Positions 55,869 through 64,000 of a DNA stretch of 64,000 nt are shown piece by piece. The stretch is from Marinomonas piezotolerans (GTDB lineage: Bacteria; Pseudomonadota; Gammaproteobacteria; Pseudomonadales; Marinomonadaceae). A program made the position numbers and the translations under genes. The notes under the pieces are model-generated. The model saw only the letters and a list, made by a program, of their open reading frames with translations, did not search any database and had not been told where the DNA came from. The stretch is from assembly GCF_003362755.1 (NCBI RefSeq), contig NZ_QKRA01000010.1, positions 1 through 64,000 of the forward strand, written 5' to 3'. The first letter of the stretch is position 1, and each line of letters starts with the position of its first letter.

Positions 55869-56172
55869 CAGCAGCCCCTAAGCATCAAATCCGCAGCTCC
55901 CTTTCTCAATATTGGATCAATATTACAACTCAGACGTGACATCGCCCCCTACGAAGGCAACGCTACCCAAAAACACACTGGCACAGCTTTCATGCATAAC
56001 CGTGTTCTTAACAAATGGTTTATTCAATTTTCTAAGTGATGCATGATCACTAAACTAGTCAAACATGCCATATTGAAGGTATCGCATCATCAAATCAGGG
56101 GAAGTGAGTTAGACATTTATAGACAAAGTACTGTATAAACAACCATATTTTAATTTAACACAACGTGTAACC
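55869..56172. other. Non-coding leader region of topB
   Basis: About 300 bases without a supportable ORF or RNA gene. AT-rich just before topB, where the promoter should lie. Confidence 0.45.
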
Positions 56173-58116
56173 ATGATCTTATACATCGCTGAAAAACCCA
56201 GCCTCGCACGAGCGATCGCAGCAGGACTTCCTTCTCCTCAGAAGAAGCATGATGGCTATATACAACTTCCGAACGGTGATCGGGTGACTTGGTGTATTGG
56301 GCATTTATTGGAGTTAGCAGAGCCGCAAGATTATGCCCCCCATTACAAACAGTGGAGTATGGATCATCTACCGATCATCCCTACTGACTGGCAATGGAAA
56401 GCAAAACCAAACACGAAGAAACAGCTCAGCATGGTGCGAAAACTTCTTAAAGAAGCCACCCAAATCGTCCACGCAGGGGATCCTGATCGCGAAGGACAAC
56501 TTCTAGTGGATGAGGTGTTGCACTACGCAAAAGTACCAAAATACAAATTGGAGGCGACTCAGCGACTTCTAGTCAGTGATTTGACACCCAATGCTGTTAA
56601 AAAGGCACTCAAGTCCTTACGATCTAATAAAGAGTTCGCTGCCTTGTCTCGCTCTGCGCTAGCACGCTCAAGAGCGGACTGGTTATTTGGCATCAACCTA
56701 ACCCGTGCTTATACAGTAAAAGGACGTCAGGCTGGCTATCAAGGCGTGTTATCGGTAGGAAGGGTACAAACACCTATCTTGGGATTGGTCGTTCGGCGCG
56801 ATTTAGAGCGCGAAAACTTCTTGCCCAAGGAATATTATCAGGTGAGCGCCCAGCTCGTCGGTGAAGGCATTTCCCCATTCAACGCAATGTGGCAACCCAG
56901 TGATGCATGCGCCCCCTATCAAGATGAAAATGGGCGCGTACTCAGCAAGGCCCTGGCACACAATGTTGCTCGTCGTATCACTGATAAACCAGCGACAGTA
57001 ACAAACTATCAAACGACGCCTAAAAAACAGGCTCCGCCACTGCCGTACAATCTATCCTCCTTACAAATTGACGCGGCCAAAGCCTTCTCTATGAGTGCAC
57101 AAAAAGTCTTGGATGTCTGTCAGGCACTGTATGAACGACATCAGATGATCACTTACCCTCGCTCTGACTGTCGCTACTTACCCACTGAGCAACTGAGCCA
57201 AGCACCAGGCATCGTACAATCTTTGCAAAAATTGCCATTCAGTTTTCAGCAGGCCGCACAAAACGCGGACACAGCCCAAAAATCAAAAGCATGGAACGAC
57301 AAACAAGTTGGTGCCCACCACGCCATCATCCCGACGTCTCAATCTTCAGGTTATAGCAAACTCAGCAGTGATGAACGGAAAATCTTCGAATTAATTGCGC
57401 GCCAGTATCTTATTCAGTTTTTCCCTCATTACGAGTATCTCGCCACTAAGGTTTCCATAGAAATCAAAGGCGGTCTATTTACAGCACGGGGCAACACCAT
57501 CAAAAAGGAAGGCTGGAAACAACTCATGCCCAGCAGCAAAAAAGAGGAACCTAACTTACCTTTATTACGGGAAGGACAACTTCTGCACTGTATACAGGGC
57601 GAAGTACTAGACAAAGTTACCACACCTCCCGATGCCTTTACCGATGCCACGCTTCTCGCTGCCATGACAGGCATAAGCAGGTTTGTGCTGGATAAAGAAA
57701 TTAAAGCAATTTTAAAAGATACAGATGGCCTTGGCACAGAGGCCACACGGGCAGGCATCATCGAACTACTTTTTAAGCGAGGCTTTTTAGTCAGAAATGG
57801 AAAGCAAATTAACGCGACGGCGACGGGACGGGCTCTCATTGAAGCGTTGCCCGATAGCACTAGCGTGCCAGACATGACGGCAAAATGGGAAGCTATGCTT
57901 AATGATATAAGCCTAGGAAATGAGAGCTATAAGCATTTTATGGATGAGCTGTGCCTTAATTTAAATAGCTTAATTGAAACGGCAAAAACAGGAAAAATGG
58001 GAAGCTTCGCCAACCTTCCCGCGCCGAAGAGTAAAAAGGTGGCTTACCGGAAAAAGCGAGGCAAAACAGGTAGCAGAACGACTTCAACAAAACCTAGCAA
58101 AGTAAAGGCTACTTAA
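56173..58116 (+). CDS. topB: DNA topoisomerase III
   Basis: 647-residue type IA topoisomerase that decatenates replication and recombination intermediates. The Toprim domain starts MILYIAEKPSLARAIA and has the metal motif DPDREGQLLVDEVL (about 103). The active tyrosine is in MITYPRSDCRYLP (about 327). GTEATRAGIIELLFKRGF and the TSVPDMTAKWEAML region complete the fold. The lysine-rich C-terminus (KVAYRKKRGKTGSRTTSTKP) lacks zinc fingers, normal for TopB. Its stop overlaps the convergent LysE-type gene by four bases. Confidence 0.95.
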   Translation: MILYIAEKPSLARAIAAGLPSPQKKHDGYIQLPNGDRVTWCIGHLLELAEPQDYAPHYKQWSMDHLPIIPTDWQWKAKPNTKKQLSMVRKLLKEATQIVHAGDPDREGQLLVDEVLHYAKVPKYKLEATQRLLVSDLTPNAVKKALKSLRSNKEFAALSRSALARSRADWLFGINLTRAYTVKGRQAGYQGVLSVGRVQTPILGLVVRRDLERENFLPKEYYQVSAQLVGEGISPFNAMWQPSDACAPYQDENGRVLSKALAHNVARRITDKPATVTNYQTTPKKQAPPLPYNLSSLQIDAAKAFSMSAQKVLDVCQALYERHQMITYPRSDCRYLPTEQLSQAPGIVQSLQKLPFSFQQAAQNADTAQKSKAWNDKQVGAHHAIIPTSQSSGYSKLSSDERKIFELIARQYLIQFFPHYEYLATKVSIEIKGGLFTARGNTIKKEGWKQLMPSSKKEEPNLPLLREGQLLHCIQGEVLDKVTTPPDAFTDATLLAAMTGISRFVLDKEIKAILKDTDGLGTEATRAGIIELLFKRGFLVRNGKQINATATGRALIEALPDSTSVPDMTAKWEAMLNDISLGNESYKHFMDELCLNLNSLIETAKTGKMGSFANLPAPKSKKVAYRKKRGKTGSRTTSTKPSKVKAT

Positions 58117-58745
58117 CCCAGCGCCAACCAAATACCAACGCCTACCATCAGCGTCCCCGCGATACGGTTCATAATGCGTACATTACCACTCTTCATAAGC
58201 AATGATCTTAGAGTGCGCCCTCCTGTTGCATAGATCAACAAACAGGAAAACTCGAGCAATAAGATAATAGTAATTAAACTGACTAGCTGTATTGCGAGAG
58301 GCGCATCAGCCTCCAAAAACGGTGGCAATAAGGCAACAAAAAAAGCCCATCCTTTAGGGTTTGCAACGGCTGTCAAAAAGCCTTGTGACGCAAGCTCATA
58401 CGCTGTCGCTCGAAGACTGCTGTCGTCTGTTTTGATTGCCATTTTCCCACGAGAGCGCCACATCTGAACACCGAGATAAGTCAGATAAGCTCCACCTAGA
58501 TATTTGAACAGCATAAATGCTGATGGATAATTGAGCAGTAACGTGGCAACCCCCACTGCGGTTAACACCGCCACTAAGCCAACGCCAACAAGCTCTCCTA
58601 GCATCATCCATAATGAGCGTTTGACCCCTATTGTCATACCTAATGTCATAGCTAGGGTCATACACATGCCAGGTGTAATGGAAACGAAAAAGAATGTGGG
58701 TACAAAGACCGATAATAACCCGAGGCTCATCGCAGCTAGATCCAA
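58113..58745 (-). CDS. LysE/RhtB-family amino acid exporter
   Basis: 210-residue inner-membrane protein with six hydrophobic segments. Family pattern: FVSITPGMCMTLAMTLGMTIGVKRSLWMMLGELVG, then KYLGGAYLTYLGVQMWRS (the conserved G-A-x-Y-L-x-x-L-G) and ANPKGWAFFVALLPPFL. Exports amino acids or related metabolites; substrate not predictable. Start at 58745 or the Met at codon 6. Convergent with topB. Confidence 0.9.
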   Translation of the reverse strand: MDLAAMSLGLLSVFVPTFFFVSITPGMCMTLAMTLGMTIGVKRSLWMMLGELVGVGLVAVLTAVGVATLLLNYPSAFMLFKYLGGAYLTYLGVQMWRSRGKMAIKTDDSSLRATAYELASQGFLTAVANPKGWAFFVALLPPFLEADAPLAIQLVSLITIILLLEFSCLLIYATGGRTLRSLLMKSGNVRIMNRIAGTLMVGVGIWLALG

Positions 58746-58826
58746 TATATTAAAGACCGTAAGTTGCCATCTATACAGAAAAAAAACAATGTGTTCTGTG
58801 TGTAAATTGGGGGGAGTATTCGGTTA

Positions 58827-59615
58827 CTAGAAATGTTTCTTTCTCTGGAATTCACCGTCAGTCATGAACTTTTGCCATTCGTCGTCTAGCTCGCCTTCCG
58901 CTTCGTCATCTTCTTGGCTTTCTGCTGCCATTTCAGCTTCCCGGCGCTGTAACTCTAGGTCATCTTCAATCTCTTGAATGGTCTCTTCATACTTTTTGAT
59001 GACTTCCGCTGCTTCAGGCTGCTCTTGAATTGGCCTCATCTGATTAATCGCTTCTTGATATTCACTCACAGCTTCTTCCATTTTATGGGTCAAAAAGCTT
59101 TGTCGAGCAAGGTAAGCATGATAGTCAGCATTCACTTTATACTTATAAAGCATCAACAGCGACTCATAGCGTTCTGCTGATTCTTGGTCTATTTTCTTAG
59201 TTGTCTTAGCGTTGTGAATATAGTTTGCAAACGAATCAAACAATCGCTTCAGTTCCAGTATTTGAACGTCGTCTATCACTGGCTTAGCGCGTCTTTTCTC
59301 TTTGCTACTTTGAAATTGAACCATCTCTTCTTGTAAAAAACGGCGGCGACGAGCCAATGGCTCATCAGGCTGGATGGCGAGTAGCTCATCACAGGTTGCA
59401 AGAATTCGGCTAAATAACCATAGCCTCATATCCTTCGGTTGATACTGTGCAGGGAGCTCATCTAGGAAGCGACGCTCTTGTCGTAACTGATTATTCAATA
59501 GCGCAACTTTTCGCAATCGCTCAATTCGAGCCTGCTCTTTAAGTTGTAGATAGATTGCAAAGGCAATAAAACCGCCAATGACCAATAACAGCAATGTTAC
59601 AAAAACAGTGGTCAT
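58827..59615 (-). CDS. Membrane-anchored coiled-coil protein of unknown function
   Basis: 262 residues with one N-terminal membrane helix (about 2-22, VFVTLLLLVIGGFIAFAIYL), followed by a long charged helical region rich in E, Q, R and L. It includes a central segment reminiscent of TPR-like helices (RYESLLMLYKYKVNADYHAYLARQSFLTHKMEEAVSEY is helical) and an acidic tail (EDDEAEGELDDEWQKFM). Family not recognised. The next gene upstream (59685) has the same topology, 69 bases away, so they likely form one transcription unit and possibly one complex. Confidence 0.65.
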   Translation of the reverse strand: MTTVFVTLLLLVIGGFIAFAIYLQLKEQARIERLRKVALLNNQLRQERRFLDELPAQYQPKDMRLWLFSRILATCDELLAIQPDEPLARRRRFLQEEMVQFQSSKEKRRAKPVIDDVQILELKRLFDSFANYIHNAKTTKKIDQESAERYESLLMLYKYKVNADYHAYLARQSFLTHKMEEAVSEYQEAINQMRPIQEQPEAAEVIKKYEETIQEIEDDLELQRREAEMAAESQEDDEAEGELDDEWQKFMTDGEFQRKKHF

Positions 59616-59684
59616 GAAGTTGGTTTCCGGAGTTTTTTAATAATTAGGTATTGAATCACTGATTCTTCCTTATAACAAAACAAC

Positions 59685-60383
59685 TCAACTCACTCTAGGT
59701 TTTTTTCCAAATAGCTCTGATTCTACCCGATGAATTATGCTATTAAGACGCTTGATAAGTACTTCTGATTGAGTAACGGTCCCGACTTTCTCTATTTCCA
59801 CTAAAGCTAAGCGAAGCTTTTCCAAAGCTCTCGCTTTTTTGTCAATATCTAAATCTAACTGAGCTTCACGAACCAAAAGGTCATGATGGGCTAAAAAATA
59901 ACTGAATCGAATCTGCACAACTTGCTCTTTAGCTGTCGCCTTGTCTAAAACTCCTAAGCCAACTAAACCCCGGATTAACAGTGGCAGTGCCTGCAACGCC
60001 TGCTGAACTTGCGCCAATTGCTGAGCGCTGACAACCTTATCCTTCAATGTCGCTTGTTGGCCTTCTTTTAGCTCTTCAAACAATTGCAGATATTGCGGCA
60101 TCCATTTTACTAGCTCAGTCTCCACTGCGTGCTTTTTAATCAGAGTTAAACTGGAAATCAAATACTCAACTAAAACAAGCTTGGTTGTTAGCGGCAAATA
60201 GCGATCAGAAACGGTATTAAGTATTTGTTCAATTCGCTGGCAACGTCTCACTAACAATTCCAGTTCTTGCATCTGCTTGGCTTTGCGAGTTTTAAAAAAC
60301 CTCACCAACACCACCAATACAATCAAGGCAACCAAAACGACGGCCAAGATAATACTTAATGACACCACTAATGTATGGGGCAC
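59685..60383 (-). CDS. Second membrane-anchored helical protein of unknown function
   Basis: 232 residues; N-terminal membrane helix (about 5-28, LVVSLSIILAVVLVALIVLVVLV), then a mostly helical cytoplasmic region with heptad-like Leu/Gln repeats (AQQLAQVQQALQALPLLIRGL). It ends in a basic tail (ELFGKKPRVS). No catalytic motif. Similar architecture to the downstream 58827 gene suggests a functional pair. It is preceded by the pit terminator, so transcription starts in the 55-bp gap or reads through. Confidence 0.65.
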   Translation of the reverse strand: MPHTLVVSLSIILAVVLVALIVLVVLVRFFKTRKAKQMQELELLVRRCQRIEQILNTVSDRYLPLTTKLVLVEYLISSLTLIKKHAVETELVKWMPQYLQLFEELKEGQQATLKDKVVSAQQLAQVQQALQALPLLIRGLVGLGVLDKATAKEQVVQIRFSYFLAHHDLLVREAQLDLDIDKKARALEKLRLALVEIEKVGTVTQSEVLIKRLNSIIHRVESELFGKKPRVS

Positions 60384-60437
60384 ATGCTCACCACTATAGA
60401 TTATTGAGTACGCTCAAAATACCATTATAGTAGACTT

Positions 60438-60473
60438 AAAAAAAAGCCGATCATATCAATGATCGGCTTTTAT
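60438..60473 (-). terminator. Terminator of the phosphate transporter gene
   Basis: AAAAGCCGATCA-TATCAA-TGATCGGCTTTT; on the minus strand followed by a T run. Confidence 0.88.
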
Positions 60474-60488
60474 TCTTACCATCAAATT

Positions 60489-62057
60489 TTAGGCAACAGA
60501 ATATCCAAGCAGTGCATAGAATACTAATGCGGCAAGGATCGCTGAAGCTGGAACAGTAATAATCCAGGCAGCCGCAATTTTAAGTAATGCAGAGCGCTTA
60601 ACAAGCTCTTGCTTGGTGGCCTTTTTCAAGCTCTTACGCTCTTCCCTACTAATCGGTGCGGCGGCACTTAGCTCTTTGACTTCACGAAGAATCGCTCGTT
60701 TTTCCTCAACATCAGCTTGATTAAAACGATCTACGAACGCTTGAGTTTCATCTACATTGAAACCTGCACGTTCAGAGTGCTTAATAATTTTCTTCAGTTT
60801 CTTCTCATAGGATTGTTTCAAATATTCACGCAAGAATCCCACACCGAAGATACCACCCACCGCAATGTGTGTTGAGCTGACTGGAAGACCCAGTTGTGAA
60901 GCGATAATTACCGTGATGGCAGCCGCCATCGCAACACAAAAAGCTCGCGTTTTATCAAGCTCAGTAATCTCAGAGCCAACTGTACGAATCAATTTAGGAC
61001 CAAATAACGCCAATCCAATCGCGATACCTATACCCCCTACAACCATGACCCAAAGCGGAATGGACGCTTTAGTCGACACCCCGCCGTGCAGCAACGCGTC
61101 ATTGATCGCAGCCAATGGCCCGATAGCATTCGCAACATCATTAGCGCCATGCGCAAAGCTCAATAGAGCAGCGGATACCACTAACGGAATCGTGAACAAG
61201 CTATTCACAGACTCTTTCTCATTTTTAAGCGCAGAAGCCGCCTTATCAACGATCGGACGTACGATGAAGTAAATGGTCAGTGCGATCGCAAAGCCAATCA
61301 ATAGAGCCGTCACAAAATCTAATTTCCAAAGCTTTTTCAAGCCTTTAAGGATCAAATATGTGGAAAATGCCCAAACCATCGCAGCAACCAAGAGAGGAAC
61401 AACTTTCTTAGCGGCTTCAATCATGTCACTTTTATAGGTTATTGCCCGTTTAATATAAATAAGGAATAACGCAGCGATCAAACCACCCAATGCAGGTGAA
61501 ATGACCCAGCTAGCTACGATCGCCCCCACTTTATCCCAGTTTGCGATATCCCAGCCCCCAGCTGCGATACCTGCCCCGAGTACTCCACCCACTATTGAGT
61601 GCGTAGTCGACACCGGAGCGCCTAAATACGTTGCTAAATTAAGCCACAGTGCGCCAGCCAACAGTGCCGCCATCATCACCCATATAAAAGTAGTAGCGTC
61701 GCCAATCGCACTTGGATTAATGATGCCTTTTTTAATCGTGCCTACGACACTGCCACCTGCGATGATTGCACCACTTGCTTCAAATATCGCCGCCAACAGA
61801 ATTGCGCCTGTCATGGATAGCGCTTTCGCGCCAACAGCTGGCCCCACATTGTTTGCCACATCGTTCGCACCAATATTCAGCGCCATGTAAGCGCCAAAAG
61901 CCGCCGCAATAGCAAGGATAGAGACGTTAGACACACCTTCACCATGTGTACTTGCGTAATAACCAGCGACAAAAACAAATGCTAGAGCGATTAGAATTCG
62001 AACAATTTCACCACCACGAGTGGTCTTCTCTGATGTACCGTAATCTGCGAGATCCAT
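60489..62057 (-). CDS. Pit-family inorganic phosphate transporter
   Basis: 522-residue low-affinity phosphate permease with about 10-11 membrane segments and the inverted-repeat signature GANDVANNVGP (about 62) and GANDVANAIGP (about 305). Matching VGGVLGAG and VGGIFGVGFL segments follow APVSTTHS and LPVSSTHI motifs. A cytoplasmic loop between residues about 420 and 480 (KIIKHSERAGFNVDETQ...AILREVKEL) is an insertion found in larger Pit proteins. No PhoU-like partner (DUF47) is adjacent. Na+ or H+ coupling is not decidable from sequence. Confidence 0.92.
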   Translation of the reverse strand: MDLADYGTSEKTTRGGEIVRILIALAFVFVAGYYASTHGEGVSNVSILAIAAAFGAYMALNIGANDVANNVGPAVGAKALSMTGAILLAAIFEASGAIIAGGSVVGTIKKGIINPSAIGDATTFIWVMMAALLAGALWLNLATYLGAPVSTTHSIVGGVLGAGIAAGGWDIANWDKVGAIVASWVISPALGGLIAALFLIYIKRAITYKSDMIEAAKKVVPLLVAAMVWAFSTYLILKGLKKLWKLDFVTALLIGFAIALTIYFIVRPIVDKAASALKNEKESVNSLFTIPLVVSAALLSFAHGANDVANAIGPLAAINDALLHGGVSTKASIPLWVMVVGGIGIAIGLALFGPKLIRTVGSEITELDKTRAFCVAMAAAITVIIASQLGLPVSSTHIAVGGIFGVGFLREYLKQSYEKKLKKIIKHSERAGFNVDETQAFVDRFNQADVEEKRAILREVKELSAAAPISREERKSLKKATKQELVKRSALLKIAAAWIITVPASAILAALVFYALLGYSVA

Positions 62058-62313
62058 AAAAGCGTCTTCTCAATTAATTAAACAAAGCCAGTCTGATTGG
62101 TATGCATGTACCAAACCAGCCCCTTGGCAATTTCATTAATCCGTCAAAATATAGTCATAGTTTTGAAACGTGCGACATTCTACACTCAGCAGATTTTTAT
62201 AAAAACCCAATCACCAAATGATTTGCCCCGCAGAGCTTTTCTCTGCCTTTGTTTCAATTCGGTGTCATTTATAAGACAGTTAAGTTACAGAATTGTTACA
62301 GGCATTAAAAGTA
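62058..62313. other. Non-coding region between pit and the aldehyde dehydrogenase gene
   Basis: Holds the pit promoter on the minus strand. Small frames on the plus strand have no ribosome site. No hairpin besides the ALDH terminator (62314-62338) is noted. Confidence 0.4.
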
Positions 62314-62338
62314 CAAAAAAAAGCCCCCGAAGGGGCTG
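62314..62338 (-). terminator. Terminator of the aldehyde dehydrogenase gene
   Basis: Minus strand AGCCCCTTCGGGGGCT with a tight TTCG-type loop, followed by TTTTTTTT. Confidence 0.92.
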
Positions 62339-62369
62339 GAAGGTGAACAGTGTTTAGATAGTTTATGGG

Positions 62370-63887
62370 TTAGAAAAAACCCATCGGGTTGATATCGTAG
62401 CTGACCAGCATATTTTTCGTTTGTTGGTAGTGATCCAGCATCATCTTATGGGTTTCGCGCCCTACTCCTGATTTTTTGTACCCCCCAAACGCAGCGTGTG
62501 CAGGATACTGGTGATAGCAATTCATCCATACGCGTCCAGCCTCAATGCCTCGTCCCATGCGGTATGCGAGATTAGTATCCCGAGTCCAGACACCTGCCCC
62601 CAAACCAAATTCAGTATCGTTGGCAATGGCCAGCGCTTCCGCTTCGTCCTTAAAGGTAGTGACTGCGACAACAGGCCCGAAAATCTCTTCTTGGAAAACT
62701 CGCATGTTGTTTGAGCCTTTCAACAAGGTTGGTTTAATGTAGAAGCCATCGTTAAAGCCATCGATTACCTCTGAGTCACCACCGATTAACACTTCAGCCC
62801 CTTCATCGCGGCCAATTTTTAAATAACTCATGATCTTATTGAACTGCTCTTCGGATGCCTGTGCCCCAACCATAGTGTCAGTGTCTAGCGGATTACCTCG
62901 TTTGATCTGCCCAATACGGTCAATGACTAACTTAATAAAGTCGTCGTACATATCTTCTTGAATCAACAAACGAGAGGGGCACGTACACACTTCACCTTGG
63001 TTAAAGAACGCCAACACAGTGCCTTCAACACATTTGCTGATGAACTCGTCTTCTGCGTTCATAATGTCACTGAAGTAAATGTTTGGTGATTTACCACCCA
63101 ATTCGACGGTTGATGGAATGATGTTTTCAGCGGCGCATTTAAGGATATGTGAGCCTACGGGCGTAGAACCAGTAAAGGCGATTTTAGCAATACGTTTGCT
63201 AGTCGCCAGGGCTTGACCTGCTTCTGCACCATAGCCGTTTACAATGTTCAGAACACCCGCAGGAAGTATGTCTTTGATCAGATCTGCAAGCACTAAAATA
63301 GAGGCTGGAGTCTGCTCAGCAGGCTTTAAGACGACGCAATTACCTGCAGCAAGAGCAGGTGCCAGTTTCCAAGCCGCCATTAGCAGCGGAAAGTTCCAAG
63401 GGATGATTTGACCGACAACCCCAAGTGGTTCATGAAAGTGATAGGCAACCGTATTTTCATCAATTTCACCTATTGAGCCTTCTTGTGCGCGCATACATCC
63501 TGCAAAGTATCGAAAATGGTCAGCACTTAATGGCACATCTGCAGCCAAGGTTTCGCGTACGGCTTTACCGTTATCCCAAGTCTCGGCGACGGCTAGCATT
63601 TCAAGGTTTTGCTCAATTCGATCTGCAATTTCTAGTAGGACTTTAGAACGCGCTTGCACTGAGGTCTTACCCCAGGCTGTCTTGGCTGCATGAGCAGCAT
63701 CCAGCGCTAGATTTACATCTTCTTCTGTAGAGCGAGGAATTTGGCAAAATGCCTGACCGTCAACAGGACTAACATTATCAAAATATTGGCCTTTTACCGG
63801 CGCCACCCATTCGCCACCGATGAAGTTCCCATATTGTGCTTTAAACGAAACGACACTGTTTTCTGAACCAGGTTTAGCGTAGATCAT
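62370..63887 (-). CDS. Aldehyde dehydrogenase, ExaC/AldB-like
   Basis: 505-residue NAD(P)-dependent aldehyde dehydrogenase. The active Cys lies in [15 protein letters not shown] (about 303), the general-base Glu in [14 protein letters not shown] (about 264), and the cofactor glycines in [13 protein letters not shown]. The [20 protein letters not shown] start and Cys-Thr-Cys active-site triad are characteristic of the ExaC/AldB acetaldehyde dehydrogenases used in ethanol metabolism. Betaine aldehyde or other substrates remain possible. It has its own terminator; the 113 bases upstream to the window end hold its leader (TGTCTGTCA at 63980-63988), with nothing else recognisable. Confidence 0.9.
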   Translation of the reverse strand: MIYAKPGSENSVVSFKAQYGNFIGGEWVAPVKGQYFDNVSPVDGQAFCQIPRSTEEDVNLALDAAHAAKTAWGKTSVQARSKVLLEIADRIEQNLEMLAVAETWDNGKAVRETLAADVPLSADHFRYFAGCMRAQEGSIGEIDENTVAYHFHEPLGVVGQIIPWNFPLLMAAWKLAPALAAGNCVVLKPAEQTPASILVLADLIKDILPAGVLNIVNGYGAEAGQALATSKRIAKIAFTGSTPVGSHILKCAAENIIPSTVELGGKSPNIYFSDIMNAEDEFISKCVEGTVLAFFNQGEVCTCPSRLLIQEDMYDDFIKLVIDRIGQIKRGNPLDTDTMVGAQASEEQFNKIMSYLKIGRDEGAEVLIGGDSEVIDGFNDGFYIKPTLLKGSNNMRVFQEEIFGPVVAVTTFKDEAEALAIANDTEFGLGAGVWTRDTNLAYRMGRGIEAGRVWMNCYHQYPAHAAFGGYKKSGVGRETHKMMLDHYQQTKNMLVSYDINPMGFF

Positions 63888-64000
63888 ACTAAGTACTCCG
63901 TTATTTTTGTTGTTCGAGATGCTTTGTGTATGTTCAATCTAATACGTGCTAAAAAAAGTTACTTGTCTGTGAGTCTAAATATGTTGTCTGTCAATCCAAA

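Overview
The window reads as a chromosome segment of a marine gammaproteobacterium of the Oceanospirillales, most probably Marinomonas or a close relative. The genus is inferred from gene content and order (uvrY-uvrC-pgsA, serS-crcB-rarA-lolA-ftsK, aat-infA / clpA-clpS / cspD, yccA-tusDCB-tusE, mnmA-hflD, a monomeric isocitrate dehydrogenase, and a full glycine betaine catabolic locus), not from a database search. No rRNA, CRISPR array or complete prophage is visible.

Region 1 (1-5400) is accessory DNA. It starts with the end of an IS3-family insertion sequence, followed by an unrecognised ORF with a faint HEPN look, a two-helix membrane protein, a broken KilA-N phage antirepressor gene, a DUF6161-like membrane/coiled-coil protein and a small three-repeat beta-trefoil protein with its own promoter. 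It stops at a tRNA cluster (Leu-Cys-Gly, 5421-5694), so a genomic island at a tRNA locus is plausible.

Region 2 (5.8-31.9 kb) is mostly core: phospholipid synthesis, excision repair and a GacA/UvrY regulator; a chromosomal pair resembling phage/primosome helicase loaders (DnaT-like plus lambda-P-like); ribosome hibernation factor; the Tus sulfur relay for tRNA thiolation; SUMT; seryl-tRNA synthetase; fluoride channel; RarA; LolA; FtsK; a porin; the N-end-rule and ClpAS proteolysis block; RluE overlapping a Nudix gene; MnmA; HflD; isocitrate dehydrogenase.

Region 3 (32-51 kb) is a glycine betaine island of function. The regulator GbdR, the Rieske oxygenase/reductase pair GbcA/GbcB (divergent), a BCCT transporter, and a seven-gene leftward operon (dipeptidase, DUF5943/V4R-like protein, DgcA, DgcB, two atypical electron-transfer flavoprotein subunits, a small protein) would import betaine and strip its methyl groups to dimethylglycine and then sarcosine. 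A DUF294 signalling nucleotidyltransferase and a DnaQ-type exonuclease lie between gbdR and gbcB, and a chemoreceptor lies upstream of the dipeptidase gene. Sarcosine oxidase and choline oxidation genes are not in the window.

Region 4 (51-64 kb) is mixed housekeeping: PurB, the ribosomal-oxygenase cupin, an acetyltransferase, an FKBP isomerase, a 53-residue membrane peptide, a universal stress protein, topoisomerase III, a LysE-type exporter, two membrane-anchored coiled-coil proteins of unknown function, a Pit phosphate transporter and an aldehyde dehydrogenase. Most transcription units end in clear intrinsic terminators, listed individually.
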